A stretch of DNA of 64,000 bases from Callipepla californica brunnescens (GCA_023055505.1 JALIRH010000002.1:54680733-54744732); one strand, 5' to 3'; positions 23,393-37,500 are shown, numbered from the stretch's first letter. Program-made: numbers and translations. Notes: generated by a model from the letters alone, not told the origin.

Positions 23393-25723
23393 CAGATGCC
23401 ACAAGTTTGGTAGTTTACTGCACTAATATTTAAATAGTAATCATATTACACCGAGTGTAAAGGAAGCCCCAGGTAACTCAAACATACCTTCAAGTTAGCA
23501 TGATACTCTGGAGCACGATGTTCACCACCAGGCTGCTGCTTATATCACCAATATTACAGAGGTTTTCATGACATCTTCAGAAAAAAATGTTTTTTTATGG
23601 ATATATGCTAAGGACAGTACACAAGATCTCACATTTCCTTTGAACCTGCTTCTTCTGAGCTAAACTCACCCACCATCTCAGTTCTGTCAGCCAGAAGAGA
23701 ATGAGCCCTAACTCTTTGGCGTAGTGCTTCTATTTCTCTCAGACTGCTGTTCTCATGGTTTTCATAGTGAGGACAGTGAACAAAGTTTCGTTCACTGTCT
23801 GCTGCTTCCACATAAAACTAGAGAAAACCATTTGCTTATGTGAAACAAAACTGAGTTCACACAACAAAAATATAAAAATAAAAAAATAAAAAACAAGCAG
23901 AAACAGATTCACAACAAGATATTTAGTTTCTTGCAATTCTATAATGGCATTGATGATTTTGAAAGTTTCTTCACTATGTAAGGCAGTGATACTGAGTAAT
24001 TAAATCTGAAGTTCTGAAGAGATACCTTGAACCATATGAAATTATACAATTCAGTCCCTGGTTTTTGAACGTACAACATGAAGACAATACATGTCTTGGC
24101 ATACTTGTACAAGTAAGTGCAGTGTACTTTCAATAGCATTGTGCTTAATTTGCTTACTGATTTAGGAGAATTTAGGCCTTGGGGATAGAACAGACTCTAC
24201 AAGGACCCACCCACTCTAGGAAACTTTTGTCTGGATAAAGACTTCTTTTTTGAGCTCCCTTTTTTTTTGTTCTTTTAGTGCAAAGGATATGGAACAGCTG
24301 CCTAAAGCAGAAATTCTACAAAACTCATTAGCCATAGTAAAATTAAATTAGTGCTCTCCAGATAATCCTAAGTTATCATCTATGAATCTTTGTACAGTAG
24401 TGCTTTAAATCTCTTTTCCTCTCACACGTTATTTCTGCCTTCGGTCTTCTGTTTGGTGCCTTCTTGAAAATATTGAATGAATCACTGAAGTATGATCCCT
24501 TCAAAAAAGAATGGGAAGTTTGGTGGGGATTTTTGGTGTAGATTATTTTGTCTGTTTCTTTGTTTGCTTGCTTGTTTTCCAGCTGCACAAAATTTTCAGG
24601 TCCACTGATAAAACAATAGCCCCAATTCTCCAGTGTCTTCTATTTCATCCAGTCTACATCAGCACATGAAGGCTCTGGTCTTTGCCTACAGTCATGGCAT
24701 TCAGAGCACAGCTGTGCAGGGAAACTGCTGAACTTCTCCTGAGACACATTTTTGAGCTACCCTGTTATGGTGAGTGCCAATTTCAGGGAACCAAGTGATC
24801 CACAGAGCAGAAATGGCAGCCACGGCTCAGCAGAAGACTGAGAAGTATTGTTTCTGTTCCCTTTTCTAAAGTTACATTGCTTTTATTGGTAGAAATTGCA
24901 CATTATTCAGCTCAATATGGCAGTGCCTGTGTAAAATTTAATGGTCTTTTCAGAAGGCCAGAGCAATGAACTCGTTGCCTCATCACTACTCTCAGGGCCT
25001 TCAGTTCTCTGAGGCTTCTGATATCTCCATTGTTCTTACTGCAGCAGAACTTTAAGCTTCAAGGTCCTCTACTAATAAACTGCAGGAGTATCTTTACATC
25101 CTCCTTAGTACACAGGAGAACATGTGAGAAAGAGCTAAAGGATTTGCGTAGTTGCATTCCACAGCCTCATTGGCCATGCCAAGGCATGAAGGCAACATCT
25201 GACCCCTAGCCTTTAGTGCAATTTGAGGCAGTTTGCTCAGCCAGAAGCACAGCACTTTGAAAGCAGGTGCTTTGTATATGATCAGAGAGGCAACTGGAGA
25301 CAGCATTTGAGTTGGAGCTTGAAATTACCTCTGCCATACAGATGCATCCCCAAATTCTTTCTCTCACTTCCGCCATTTGTTTAATCAGACTTGCGCTAAA
25401 AGCCAATCAACATTTTCTCAATAAAAGTGGTTTTTACTCATATTTTAAATTTAAAATGGCTTTTCATTAAAAGTTCCTTGGATTAATTTTCTGCTACTTG
25501 AACAAACAGCTAAAAGGAAAATTTGTTTTTTAAGATACTGAGTTAGGAAGCCCCATCCAATTCCAGCCTAGCTGTGCGTTTAGAAGCAACTTCACAACAT
25601 ACACTCTGATCATTTTGAAACCAATATGAACAACTTTTATAGAAAATAGAATGAACTATCATCGGTCATAGGAACAGAGAAGTAAATGTAGAGATATTTT
25701 CAAGGAAAATTTCATTGAAAAAA
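23393..25723. other. Single-copy noncoding DNA, no gene recognised
   Basis: No gene, RNA or identifiable repeat is visible. Short A-rich (23,862-23,893) and T-rich (24,241-24,274) tracts are present. Confidence 0.65.
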
Positions 25724-25840
25724 ATTAATCAAATTAATCAGATTAATCTTTTTTAACTTTTTCCCTTCATGAAGTGTTGGTTAATCAAAACTAGAATTGT
25801 GAGGGAAAACTAATCATGACAAATCTTCCTGATTATCATT
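25724..25840. promoter_or_regulatory. Cluster of TAATC motifs, including a 9-bp tandem triplet
   Basis: Three 9-bp units ATTAATCAA, ATTAATCAG and ATTAATCTT lie head to tail (25,724-25,750). Further TAATCA cores follow at 25,782 and 25,811, and GATTATCA at 25,831. TAATC/TGATTA cores are bound by bicoid-type, PBX-HOX and HNF1-like homeodomain proteins. The triplet may simply be a small tandem duplication. Confidence 0.4.
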
Positions 25841-25857
25841 TTAAAATATTTTCAAGA

Positions 25858-25887
25858 TTTTTATTTTATTTTATTTTATTTTATTTT
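25858..25887 (+). repeat. (ATTTT)6 pentanucleotide microsatellite
   Basis: Six uninterrupted ATTTT units directly after TTTTCAAGATTT. Likely polymorphic. No retroposon body adjoins it. Confidence 0.9.
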
Positions 25888-28800
25888 GGTAAGATCAGGT
25901 CAGGAAAAATATACCAAAACTCTTATTTGCCACTTCCAGCTCAGGCTTAGTGGTGATACTGAAAGGTCCTGAGAAAAACACAGTTAAGAATAACAACATG
26001 AATGTGTAAGTTGATCTGAAAGCAGTTTTTATGATACTTGCACTATATTTCTCTGTGATGCTGTCAGAGTAAAAACAGTCTCCTAATATCAAACAAATGC
26101 ATTAATTAACTAATGGAGATCACTTCTGTCCACAAAAATGGCACAAAATGAGATAATGGCCTCAGGTACATTTTGTGGAAAGATTTACCACAAACCACTG
26201 TTAGCAACCAACTCATAGGCTAGATCAATGCCACTGTGAAACAGATGCTTTTCAAACCAATATTTGGAGGTAGTGGTTACTGGAGAGATCCTTCTGAAAG
26301 CTCTGTAGGAGTAAAGTAAGTTTCTTCACAAAAATGAAGGAAGAAGTTGTCCCATCTCTTTACCTCTCATTGAGAATCATTGCATCTGTGTCAAATAATA
26401 CCCCTGGAGTTGACCTGCATAAAGCTAAAGAACATATTTTAGTCTAGACTGCACCAAATCGAAATGGAGGATTCCTTTTTATTTTTTTGTTTCCCAGAAA
26501 AAGGGCCTCTGTACATAATCTCTGTTTTTTTCCCACTTTAAGTGCGCAAAAAACAAAGCTATGTTCCATAATGCAATAAACTTAGTACATCACTGGAAAG
26601 CCATAGTTCTCAAACTTTGGTTGATGCAAATCATGTTGCTCACATTACTTTCTGATAATGATGGTGGATACAGTAAATTGACAGGTTAAAACCAAGGCAA
26701 ACAGAGACAGCAAACCTGACCACAACATGCAATTTGCTCAGCACTGTTCCTCCTGGGACTGCTGGTCTAGAGTAACATGCAAATATTCTCAGCAAATCAT
26801 AGCTTAAATATCAGTTTGTTTGCCAAGTGATTCTCCCAACCCTGTGCTCACAGCTATGAGAAAATAATTTATTTATTATCTGTAATATGAGAAAACAAAT
26901 GGCTTTGTTCCCACTCAGTCAACTCCTCTATCTGCATATGCACATTCCAGGAACACAAGCCCTACCACTAGCTAAGAGAGGCATTTTTTTCCCTGGGATC
27001 TATTGTTAAAACATTAGTAGCACATTATTGCTTAGCAGGTGCACAATCCCTGTAGCCAAATATTACTTGTTAACCATGCTGCGATGCTATATGGCCATAA
27101 ATGTCTAGGTATGAATCACACGCTTTGATTTATAACCAAAATGTGATTTATGCCCTTGATTTCTAAGACTATGTGTTAAACTAACAAAGAAGACTGAAGG
27201 AATTACCTTCAGTCAGGCAGCTGAATCACTGTTCCACAAAGTGGACAAAGCTGTCAGCAGGCAGGGAAGTCCTGGAAGAGCAATGGGAATCAGCCATGTC
27301 AGCAGTGGAGGAGGGAGGGCAAAATGAAGCCATCTTTGAAAAATTCAATATAATTCTTTCCCAAACTAAGTGAAGAGGTATAAGGACAGTTCACAGCAGT
27401 GAACTGATGATGAAATTAGAAAGCAAGTAAGTAGCCCTCAAGCCCCGGTCTCCTTTTAAGCACAAGGTCAGAGGGGTCTTTTTAGAAGTGCAGGTCTTCC
27501 ATTATATTCAAAGAAGGATGTGCCAACAGCATAGCTGTCTGCTTGTACTCATGTACTAGTTTATATATGATCCCTAGAGGGAACACAAAGTAGTCATTCA
27601 GAAAGTCTGTAGTACGGTTACACCAAGTCTTTCTGCAGTGTTATTTATTCTTTTAAAAACACCCTCTGCTACCACTGGGGTTGACATTAGAAGCACTCAT
27701 GTCATTCCTATACCACCCAGTAAAGTGGTGACTCCTTGATGTTTTTGAGCCACTCAGCTATGATAGTGAAAATGGACAACATAGATCAGCCTTTGAGCAC
27801 AACACCTCTTTTGTGACACATGCGAAGAGTGTAAGCAAAGCTTCAGTGAAGACAAAGGGGAAAGTTCATGGAAGGGTGTTAGGTCATTTTTCAACTGTGA
27901 TTTGGTTCTCTTCTATTACTTCAGGAGAAAATCCCATATGATCTATTCAGTAGCAAAGCTTAGGAATGGATGAGACAGTTCACGTCGGTTGTTGCAAAAT
28001 TCTCTCCTCTTCAGTGCTTCACTTGAACTTATTCACTTGATCCTTATTTATTGTTTGCCCTAAGGACTGTGTTCTCAGGGTCACTGGAGAAAACAGGTGA
28101 AATTAGTGCTTCCATTGCAGCTGAGCATCCAACCAGCAGCTGAGCCCAAGAACAAAAGATTATAAAGTGTAGGATTATACCCCAAAAAGAAGTGTTGGAG
28201 TCAATGTACTCTGAAACAGAATAAAAGTGCTTCTTGGTTCTCAGAGCTATCCAAAGGCTGAACTCCTTCCACTGTGTGAAGGCTCTCACTTTTCCAGAGA
28301 TGTCATTTGCACTACTTTTCTCCTCTTCCCATAGTATTCAGTGTCCTATTTATTGGTACCCATCGTATCTTCATCTTAAATTCATAATGATATGCCTAGC
28401 TTTCATATAAAAGGCACATATACTGCTGCTGGCTGTGTGCTACACAGTAGAAGGCATGGCAACACATACACACAATATGTTATATCCTTCAGCCTTGACT
28501 TCCACCTCCCTCACTGTGACATTCACTCTCTCCCATAATTTCCAAGTCCAGATAAGCAAAACACAATAATCAATTATGGTCTATCATTTTTATTTTTTTT
28601 TGTCTATGACCTCCTTTTAGCATATGCGTTGCTTCCTATTAGCTAATGCCACACAATTAATTTCTTCTTGATATTCCTTTTGTGTTCAACAAGTGGTTAT
28701 ACTTGTGGCCAACCCATCTTCTCAGTGCAAACCTTCCCACTCTAACATGAGAATGAAATCACTACAGATCTATTATTTCTCGGAACAAGGTATTTCAATT

Positions 28801-31800
28801 TGCATAAAATATTCTGCACTTGACACAGTGCCAGGAAGAAACACCTAATGTCCATTCTTCATTGCGTTCCTGCCATGGCCTTAGGAACAGGAGGAATCAC
28901 CATGTTAGTCTCACACCTATTACTTTTGAGTTCCTCACTTTTTAGTCCCATCTCTGATTTATACTCCCATGACTCTTTGAGAGCCCTGTCAAGGCAGTGA
29001 CCAAGATAATGGACAAAAGGGAATTTCTTACATGATGTAATTTCGCATTAAACATACTGGTTCACAGGTTGTAATAGAAGGTCAACAGCAGATATTATAA
29101 CCCCTAAATTGGTCAGAAAAAAAAGATGGTGATTTGAATCAAAACTTAAATAAAGATCCATATTAGCCAAGGTAGCTGAAGGGAAGTGTCTCCCCATGTG
29201 TCAGTGATACATTCAGTAATAACCCCAGAGGAAGGCAGATCCTATCCTTGCTCATTTTCATTGCATTGGGATTTACTAGCAGGGAATTGCACTAACACTG
29301 TCTTCAAACGTACAATATCTCTTTCAACTTTTAAGTCAAACAACTATATGCAAAAGAAAAAAAAAAAAAAAAGATATAAATGTCATTAATCCAATGGGAA
29401 TGTAGAAAATGTACATTTTGGAGACAGATCAACCTGTTAGGTGAGAAAAGGAGACCGAGAAGAAATTAATTGAATGGATTCATGAGTCCCTCATTTGTTA
29501 TTAATAAAACGCTGAAGAAGGAAGTGTTGATGAGACGCAGTCATTCACCTTGTTCAGTATAACGGCTTGCAAAAGGAAAATTCACCCCACTGCAGACAAC
29601 TATCAAGGCCAGATGCACAGCTTTATGTTCTGAGTTATGGATGTTATAATAGGTGGCAGACTCAACACTGTGCATGTGTACTTTGCCTAGGGATGAATTT
29701 TACACTAAAAAAAAACAATGAGGCAGATTTGAGAGAAGAAGAGAGCTGATTTAGTACAATGTATAGCATGTAGGTACTAATGGACTTTTAGTTATTCCCG
29801 AAGATAACTGGCCCCATAAAGGATTTTAAATCATTCTTAACATTATTTTCATACACTTCAAAGGCAATCAGTCTTTTAAAGTTATTTCTTTATTTCTTCA
29901 TATTGCAGAGCTATACGCATCTTAGAATATTACGCAATTACATATGCATAGTACCTTCTGCTTTCATGGACAAAAGTGCCCTGCGGTAGTGACAACGGTT
30001 TTAGCCTTTCCTTTTTCAGAAGTTAAATGCCTTCTGAGTCAGCAATTAGTTCTTCTTTTTATGTTCTTTGTGCTTTATAGATATATTCTGTTACTTATAG
30101 CACTCTGGATGACGTTTTTTATCCATAACCTAACCAAAATGAATTTGATTTTAACCATTGCATAGTGTAGCCAGTCTGCTCCTACACAGTGGTGTCCACC
30201 CACAAGGTCTGCAGCAATCCATTTTCTGGGGAGCAAAAAAAGAAAAAAGAAGACCATGTAATTTATTGTTTTCTTAAGAATTACTTCTGGTTACTTAAAA
30301 TTGCCACAGGGTGAAATCCTCTCTTGAACACTGGGCCAACACAATGCCTAAGAAGTGCTAAAGTTCATTTTGGGATTGAAGTGGTTGCATGGGACTGGTG
30401 CTAGTAGCCTGTGCTGGAGAAAAGTTGACCACATGTGATCACTTCAGGAAATAGCACAGGATTTTGATTTTCACCCAACTTTCAGCAACTATGCTAATAA
30501 TTCTACTGGGCCCTTGCAGCCATGCTAGTGCTTAGGACTGCTTTACTTTTCAAGTGATCACAGAGGAGTAGGTTACAGCAGAGGCTCAAGTTATCAAAAA
30601 TACCTCCTAATAATCTTAGGGTCATGACTGTTCAAAAGGAAACAAATCCTCAAGGCAATATTAGAGAAAGGAAACAAGGGCTAGATTCACATAATCCACT
30701 TCTACTTTAAAATTCACTTCTGCTTTAAAAACTACTCTACTTTTTGACTTTTCTAGAAATTGGATCTCCCAAATATCCCTATACTGGAATGTACTATGAC
30801 TGGTTAGGACCAAGCATGCTAGTTTAGAAAAGTACTTCTGTACTCAGTGAGTAAGCCCTGGCAGTGTTAAGTTGCGAAAGGTAGAAAAAGGAGGGGGAGG
30901 GAGATATTTTTTTCCAGCATGGAAAAACCTCAGAAGCTTCATTGCATCTGTTTACTGCTTTATTCCTGAATTTCTAAAACATTGGCAAATTTAAGAAGGG
31001 CCAGATAGTATTGGAAGAGATCCTGAATAGTCAGTATGAATTTAGTGAGATCAGTCAGCCCACAAAGCCTTGCCAGAGTCACTCCTCCCTCAGAAATTTT
31101 TGAATCTATATTTAAACATCCTTGATCTGGCCACAAGAGACATGATAAGGCTGACAGCAAGGAAAAAGGGGCAAGTAGGAAATTAGGGCTTCCAACAGAA
31201 GGGAGGGTGGGACAGTACTTCTAGAAAATCTGGGCTCTTCGGACATAATTGTCTGGCAGTGCATAGGTATTACTAAAACCCAGGATTATTTCCAACACTA
31301 CATCATCATACGCACTACTGCTGCCTGCCAGTGTGTTAGTAGTAAATCTGAAGAGCCAGGAAAATAAGTGGAGCCTGTCTGCCTGCAATGAGGGTCTGGC
31401 CCCCACTCTGCAGCAGTCAATGCCTCTCTCAGAGAATTAAATTATCTGCTAAATATCTGAAATATTCCTGAGAGAATAAGTGCTTTTTGCTTAATTTTTG
31501 GGGGTGGAAGGTGTGAAAAGGCTGTGTTTTGAAGAGGAGAACAACTAGGAGTATAAACAGAGGGTAAAGCACTCTTGTAAATGTGGGGCCTACTTGGCAC
31601 TATTACACTGGCTTCACCAGTAATCAGCCCTAGCCTGGCAATGCAGCATGTTTCGTGCTTTTATTTCTTCCCTGTCATAATAAAACTGCTATATGAATTG
31701 GTAGCAGCTCTTCCATGTGGCTCTGTCAGGGATATCACACACCACATTCAGACCTAAGGGGTGGGAAAACTCATTCTCCTCACTCAGCCTTAGGGAGAGT

Positions 31801-31867
31801 TGTCCATAGGAAGGGTGCTTAAGAAGAGGATGAAGAAACACTTGGATGTCAAGATTGTTTTGTAGGA
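25888..31867. other. Single-copy noncoding DNA with one conserved-looking block
   Basis: No gene is recognised. The stretch at 27,000-27,240 looks constrained: CTGCGATGCTATATGGCCATA, TTGATTTATAACC and TGTGATTTATGCCC (CDX/HOX-like TTTAT cores), followed by a 9-bp hairpin at 27,192-27,214 (arms GACTGAAGG and CCTTCAGTC, loop AATTA). A 16-base A run lies at 29,357-29,372. A small tandem duplication CACTTCTACTTTAAAA / CACTTCTGCTTTAAAA lies at about 30,697-30,730. Confidence 0.55.
27192..27214. repeat. 9-bp perfect inverted repeat, 5-base loop
   Basis: GACTGAAGG (27,192-27,200), loop AATTA, CCTTCAGTC (27,206-27,214). It sits at the edge of a block that looks constrained. A single 9-bp stem is near chance expectation in 64 kb. 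Confidence 0.75.
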
Positions 31868-31889
31868 TTTTTTTTTTTTTTTTTTTTTT
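31868..31889 (+). repeat. Run of 22 T
   Basis: Uninterrupted homopolymer. On the minus strand it would be a poly(A), but no AATAAA-type signal or transcript body is evident beside it. Confidence 0.9.
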
Positions 31890-32902
31890 GTAAAGATACA
31901 AGAGATCCACCAGCTTTTGAAGTCTATCTAATGAGCAGATAACTACTTTCCTATTATTAGTGAGACATTTTGCCACGTGATCATGAGTTCTCCAGGTGGG
32001 AAGAAAGACTGGGACAAGCCTAACCTGAAGAAAGTCTCCTCCTGGCATTTCATCTGAAGTTTTGGGATAAACTGCTAATCCAGCTTTGGAAAAAAGTTAA
32101 TCCTTTTGGTTTTCTATTTTAGCGATTTTTGTTCTTCTGTTTTCCAGCTGAGGCTAAAAGTTGGAGTCTCAGAATATGACAATTACTGTTTTTAGCAAAA
32201 TAAATCCAAGTGACGAGAGGAAATCTTTCAAAGAGAAATCCTTACGTGTGTTAATATTTATTAATATACAGTGGGTGTAAACCATTACTGCAATGAGAAG
32301 GTAAAGTTCATTAGAATTCTTCTGGGGCTACTTACAGGACAAGTATGCCCATAAAGCATACTGTAAGATACTGCTTCAGGTCAAAGTCAGTTGACAGAAA
32401 CTAGGTCTAGCCTGTGGTGGAACAGAGTACTGGAGGAAGTCTGCAGCTGGAGGCCAACTTCACTCATTGATTCTGGAGGAATGGAGAGTACTGCACTTCC
32501 CTGCCTCTTTCATGCTCCACCATGCAGCACCTCATAGAGTGAAATTATTCAGGTTTTATAGGCATGAAGTGGATTTTCTCTCTTTGAACATCTGCTGGCA
32601 AGAGGGTTTTCACTAAGATATTATTTTAATCTGGAGCCATATTGTGCCATCAGTTTTAATCACAGTTTCCCATTGATCCCAGTGGGGAGTTTTGTTTTAA
32701 AATCAATGTCACAATATTGTCCTTGCACATTGCAGCCGGAAGCATTAAGGTAGGGAGTGATGAGTGTTTGGAACTGGACACTGTCATTATAGAAATGATT
32801 TGACACAACATCACGCTCTATAAAATATTGTATGTAGGTGCTGATAGCTCTGCAGATGCCATACTGACCATCCCAGTGATTATAATTCAGACTAATGCAC
32901 CA
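31890..32902. other. Single-copy noncoding DNA, no gene recognised
   Basis: Nothing coding or repetitive is recognised between the T run and the CR1 scrap. The minus frame at 32,660-33,013 partly overlaps the CR1 piece and is not a gene. Confidence 0.65.
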
Positions 32903-33142
32903 GAAGGCTGTGCTGCCATTCAGCAAGACCTGGACATTGTGAAGAGGAACTTGATGAAGTTCAGCAAGGGCAAGTGCAAAGTCCTGCATGTGGGTAGGAA
33001 TAACCACATGCAACAGTACAGGTTACAGACTGATCTGCTGGAGAGGAGCTCTGCAGAGAAGGACCTGGGTACCCTGGTGGACAGCAGGTTGGTCATGAGT
33101 CAGCAATGTGCCTTGTGGCCAAGGAGACCAATGGTATCCTGT
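32903..33142 (+). mobile_element. Internal CR1 LINE fragment, sense, lacking both ends
   Basis: The + strand encodes CR1 ORF2 residues downstream of the catalytic palm. EGCAAIQQDLD starts the piece, then KFSKGKCKVLHVGRNN, SSAEKDLGTLVDSRLVMSQQ and CALWPRRP follow before similarity ends. Neither the ORF2 C-terminal domain nor the octamer 3' end is present nearby. That is unusual for CR1, whose copies are normally truncated only at the 5' end. Later deletion or rearrangement must have removed the 3' half. Confidence 0.9.
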
Positions 33143-34455
33143 ATGTCATTCAGTATGTTTCCCAGGATTCAGACTGGAATGTTCTTCCAGAAGCACATGA
33201 CCTCTCTGCCAGTTTCCAGGCTGAATTTGTTCCCATTCCTTTACTTCTATTTGCACTTTAAAATTATCCTCCTAAACAGCTTTTCTCACTCATTGATGTT
33301 TCTTCAGTCACTCTTAGACATAGGAGACCACAACTGCATGTGAGCCTCTGGAAGGAGCCTCACCAGCACCATGAAAGTTATCTATCTCCATAATCCTATG
33401 AAAGCTTTTCAAATAATGCATGCAGGGATTTTGCCACTGTAATTGAAGAAAAAGAAAGAAAAAAAAACATCATTAAAAAGCAGCAGTTCTTTTGCAACTC
33501 TTCTTTTTGTATTGGAATGATGGCAGATGTGGAGAAAAAAAGTATATGACTGAAACCTGGAACTACAAGGAAGGTTTTTAATGAATATTTTGCTTGGTAT
33601 AATTGCAGTAGATATTAACTAACAGTTATACTTCCTCACAGAAAAATTATGTTTTGAATAAGCTTAAAATAGAACTTTCCACTGAGAACATGTTAGTCAC
33701 AGAACTGAGCAGGATTCTTGGGAATTTGGTAATTCATCAGAGAGAAGACTCCCAGGAAAGCTACAAGATAAATGGCTCATGGAGAACAAAATCTTGGTGC
33801 CAATTCGAAACAATCAAAGCCTAATTAAGCATTTGAGGGGCCTGAGTGACAAAATGACACAACTAAGAATAAATCTCATTTCCATAGAAAACACTAATAG
33901 ATGTTCTAGATGTATAGACACATTGTTCAGACTCTTAACACAACTCAGTATTATTTTCTACAGCTTTTTCTTACAAAAAATGTATTTGCAAAATATTTCA
34001 GTCTCACTGAACACCACCAAGGGACTCTGAAGTCCTGCATTAAAAAAAAGGAAAAAGCTCTCATCCTCTACCCACTCATCCTCACCACCCAGTTAGAGCA
34101 CCTTTCTGGCTGAGCTGCTCCCAGATCACATGCTTAACAGACTGTTGTAAGAAAGAGCTACTGCCTATCTTCTCCATGCAGACCACACAGCACCATCACA
34201 GCAACCACATCCCTCTAGAACTGATAATTGCAGCCTGAGGCAGTTACTTGAGCCAGAGAAGGGAATTAAACCCTCATCCCATACAGCCAGAGCTGCTAAA
34301 TTAAAGTCTCTTGCTTCACCATTGTAGCCTATGACAAAGGGGTCTATGGTGCTCTTTGTCAGGACTTTTCACTTTAAGGTGAGAATCCAGGAAACTATTC
34401 CTAACACTGTGTTATTGAAATGGCTATTCTTTCTGCCTTTAAAGTGTGCTCTCAG

Positions 34456-34509
34456 CAAAACAAAACAAAACAAAACAAAACAAAACAAAACAAAACAAAA
34501 CAAATAAAA
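34456..34509 (+). repeat. (CAAAA)9 pentanucleotide microsatellite
   Basis: Nine perfect CAAAA units (34,456-34,500), then the imperfect CAAATAAAA. Likely length-polymorphic. Confidence 0.95.
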
Positions 34510-37500
34510 CATCTTTTCAATGAAAGCATTTTTACTGAAAGGCTCCTTATCATCTCTGATGAGTATGTTGTACCATCAAAGTTGCCTCCTGCAGAGAGGA
34601 AGGTAAAGGATCAGCGCATTTTGTTTTTACAGACTGAAAGTAAGCTTCCAGCCACATATTACTCTGCTCTCAGGAACTCCCATTCCTTGCTGGCCTCCAC
34701 TAGCAGATCCACTAAAATCACTGGCTTTAGCAGAAGCCAGGGAAACTCTCACTATTCTCCGTGCCAGATTTCACGATGTTAACTCAAGCTGGCGGACCCT
34801 TCTCTAGACAAAGCCCTCTTGATTTTAAAGGCTGGGTCCCCCTCCTAGCCATCCTTGTGTGCGACAGCTGGCCAGTTTTCCTGTCTGGTATATGCAAGAG
34901 GACAGACTATGGCCTCACGTGCTCCTCTCCCCTTTTGAGACTGCTTTCATCCCAAGAACAGTTCTGCCTGGCTCTCTCATAAACAAGCCTGCAATTGCTC
35001 TGAGAATGCCCGACCACAGTTACTATTTTTGTTTTCTGTTTATGGTACTTGTTGAAAATGTTATTACTAAATCCTCATTTATTTCTGCAGCTCACAAACT
35101 TGATGATAGCACTAACACTTTCCAGTTTAATACATTTTCAGACTGAACAGTTTCTCTACAGAGAAAGAGACTCTTGCTACCCTTCAAGGATATGCTTGAT
35201 GCCTACAACTAATGCTCAGGGGTTAAGACTTTGTGGCAAGCACCTGCCAAGTCAGCTCCCAGTGCTACTTACATAAATATGCTTTTGTTCTTAGAATATG
35301 TTACACCAGGTTTCATAAAAGCACCCGTGTACAGCTATAAAAGATTTAAAAGATATAAATAATAACCTCAGAGTCATTTAAAGTTAGGATCAGCAAATTT
35401 CAAGGAAGGGATCAACCAACTTTGGTAATTTAACAACTGTTTAAAATACATTAGCGATATCTGGTTTAATCTTATTGTAATTTATAAGCTATTACTTTTT
35501 GTAAGAAAAAAGTCACAGTAATATAGTATCAGGAGAAATTAAGTGAAAGCTTGCAAGTAAGGTTTTTGGAGGAAAATCCTTTTAGTTTACACAATTGCTA
35601 AAAACACATGAACACACACATAAACATGTGTGCCCACCGCTGTCTGGTACAGACCCCATCCCTAAACCCCAGCTGCCCCTCCCCTGACACAGCTCCATGC
35701 TATACGTGTAAAAGCATTTCAGATAACTGTAGAAGTGGTGTACAGAAAGAAGATATATTTAATTTGTTCCTTCTTTTTCTATTCTGTCTAGTGGTATCAA
35801 GAATGAGGGTACTCAGAATTAGCACGTATAAATTTTTAATCCTTGAAAAAGAACCTAGTGAGCCTGTAGTACCCCAGACAAAAAAAAAAGACAGGTAAGG
35901 GAGTGCTTCATGGTATTTGCATTTAACATCTAATTGCATGTGTACTTCATTATACTGTACCTGAGGGTTCCACATTTTTTTCAGCCTTAGCCTCATGGTC
36001 TCTATTTCTGCCAAGAGCTAGGTGGATGTGACACTGTCTCTACAAGAAAACCAGTGAGAGCAGTTCAGCTTCATACAAAACCTGAGCAGAACCATTTGCT
36101 CAGCTCAGCAAGAACATATTTGCATATCAAATATGTGTAAGGAAGCTTTTAGAAACAAAGCAAGGTGACCATACACCGAATGCTTCCAAACGAGATTAGT
36201 TTTCACCCCACTTAGAAACTTAGTTTCTCATCAGAAAAGTGATTCAGGACATGCCTTTAGACCCAATGGAGAACAGAGCTGTCCTTTTGCTGTTGGAGGT
36301 ACTCATCTGAATTAACAGCTGAGAGCAGAAAAAAACAAGGCTGAGGCCATATCTGAGAGGAACATTTGAGTATTTCCGACAGGTGCCACACTCTCGTGGC
36401 CACATATACCTAACAGCACTTGGACAAAGTTCTGTGTTCAGGATCTATTCTTCAGAACAGGTTTTTCTTGGCACTCTTGCCAGTGACAGCCATGTAGCAT
36501 GGGTTCCTCAGATTTTAAACGTACTTTCATAAGATGTGAATACATTTTCCCTGTTGCTCTTCAAAAACTTCCAGTTTGAAAACAAAAATGGCCTCTTTGC
36601 ATTAGAACAAAATGAGGATAAACTATTTTAAACAGGATTGCAGTGGATTGAGGGATTAAACGAGTATATTTCTCTTGCTTCTTCTCACTCTCACAACAAA
36701 AATAATTGAAATCTCAAGTATGTAAAATATTTATGGCAGAAATCATGATCTTTGTTTCCAGTTCTGTTTTAAAAGCAATTTCCATTCTTGCTGAATCTAG
36801 TCTTTCAATATGGTACTTATGACTTAGGTAACTAAATAGAGTCATGGGAATCATGAAATCTAGTCCTACTTCTGTAGCATGACTTTGAAAACTCATTTTT
36901 TTCATCTATGAGCTCCTTCCCGCAGGGAGACTTTCCACACCCAGTTGTCTCGTTGTCTCAGTCTCAATTACAGTTGCCAACTCTTACCACAACAAAAAAG
37001 GTTAATCTGTATTCTGTGGATAAAAAGCAACAGGCAAATACAGAAGTTTAATACACAACTGTCATTACAGAAACGGTCTTGGGGCTGCCCAAGACGAATA
37101 TCAATACTATTAAAGGAAGAACTTTCCTTATATTACATATTTCTAATTAAAAAAAAAAAAATCCTTCATAAAATTCTGCTGAGCTGTATTGCTCCAGCAA
37201 TATAAAGTATCTTTCCTTCACTTCAAAAAAATTAGCCAAAGAGACAGCAGTAAAACTCTTTTATTAGCAAAGTCACGCAATGTCAATAAGAATAGAAAAA
37301 TAGTGAGTAAAGTAATAAAAGATGCAAAACTGGCAGTTCACTCTTCATGTTTTTTAAATGTACAAGTTTGGAAGAAAATATATATGCACGAACGCAAGGT
37401 AACAGTAGTTTTGGCTTTTGTGGGCCTTGGTGCATCTCAGGATTGGCTCCTTAAGACAAATTGCCTTTCATAGGTCTACCAGAGTACTTCAGACCTGAGA

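Noticed and set aside
34456..34509. CRISPR-like or minisatellite array
   Set aside because: It is a simple CAAAA microsatellite. No repeat-spacer structure exists anywhere in the window.
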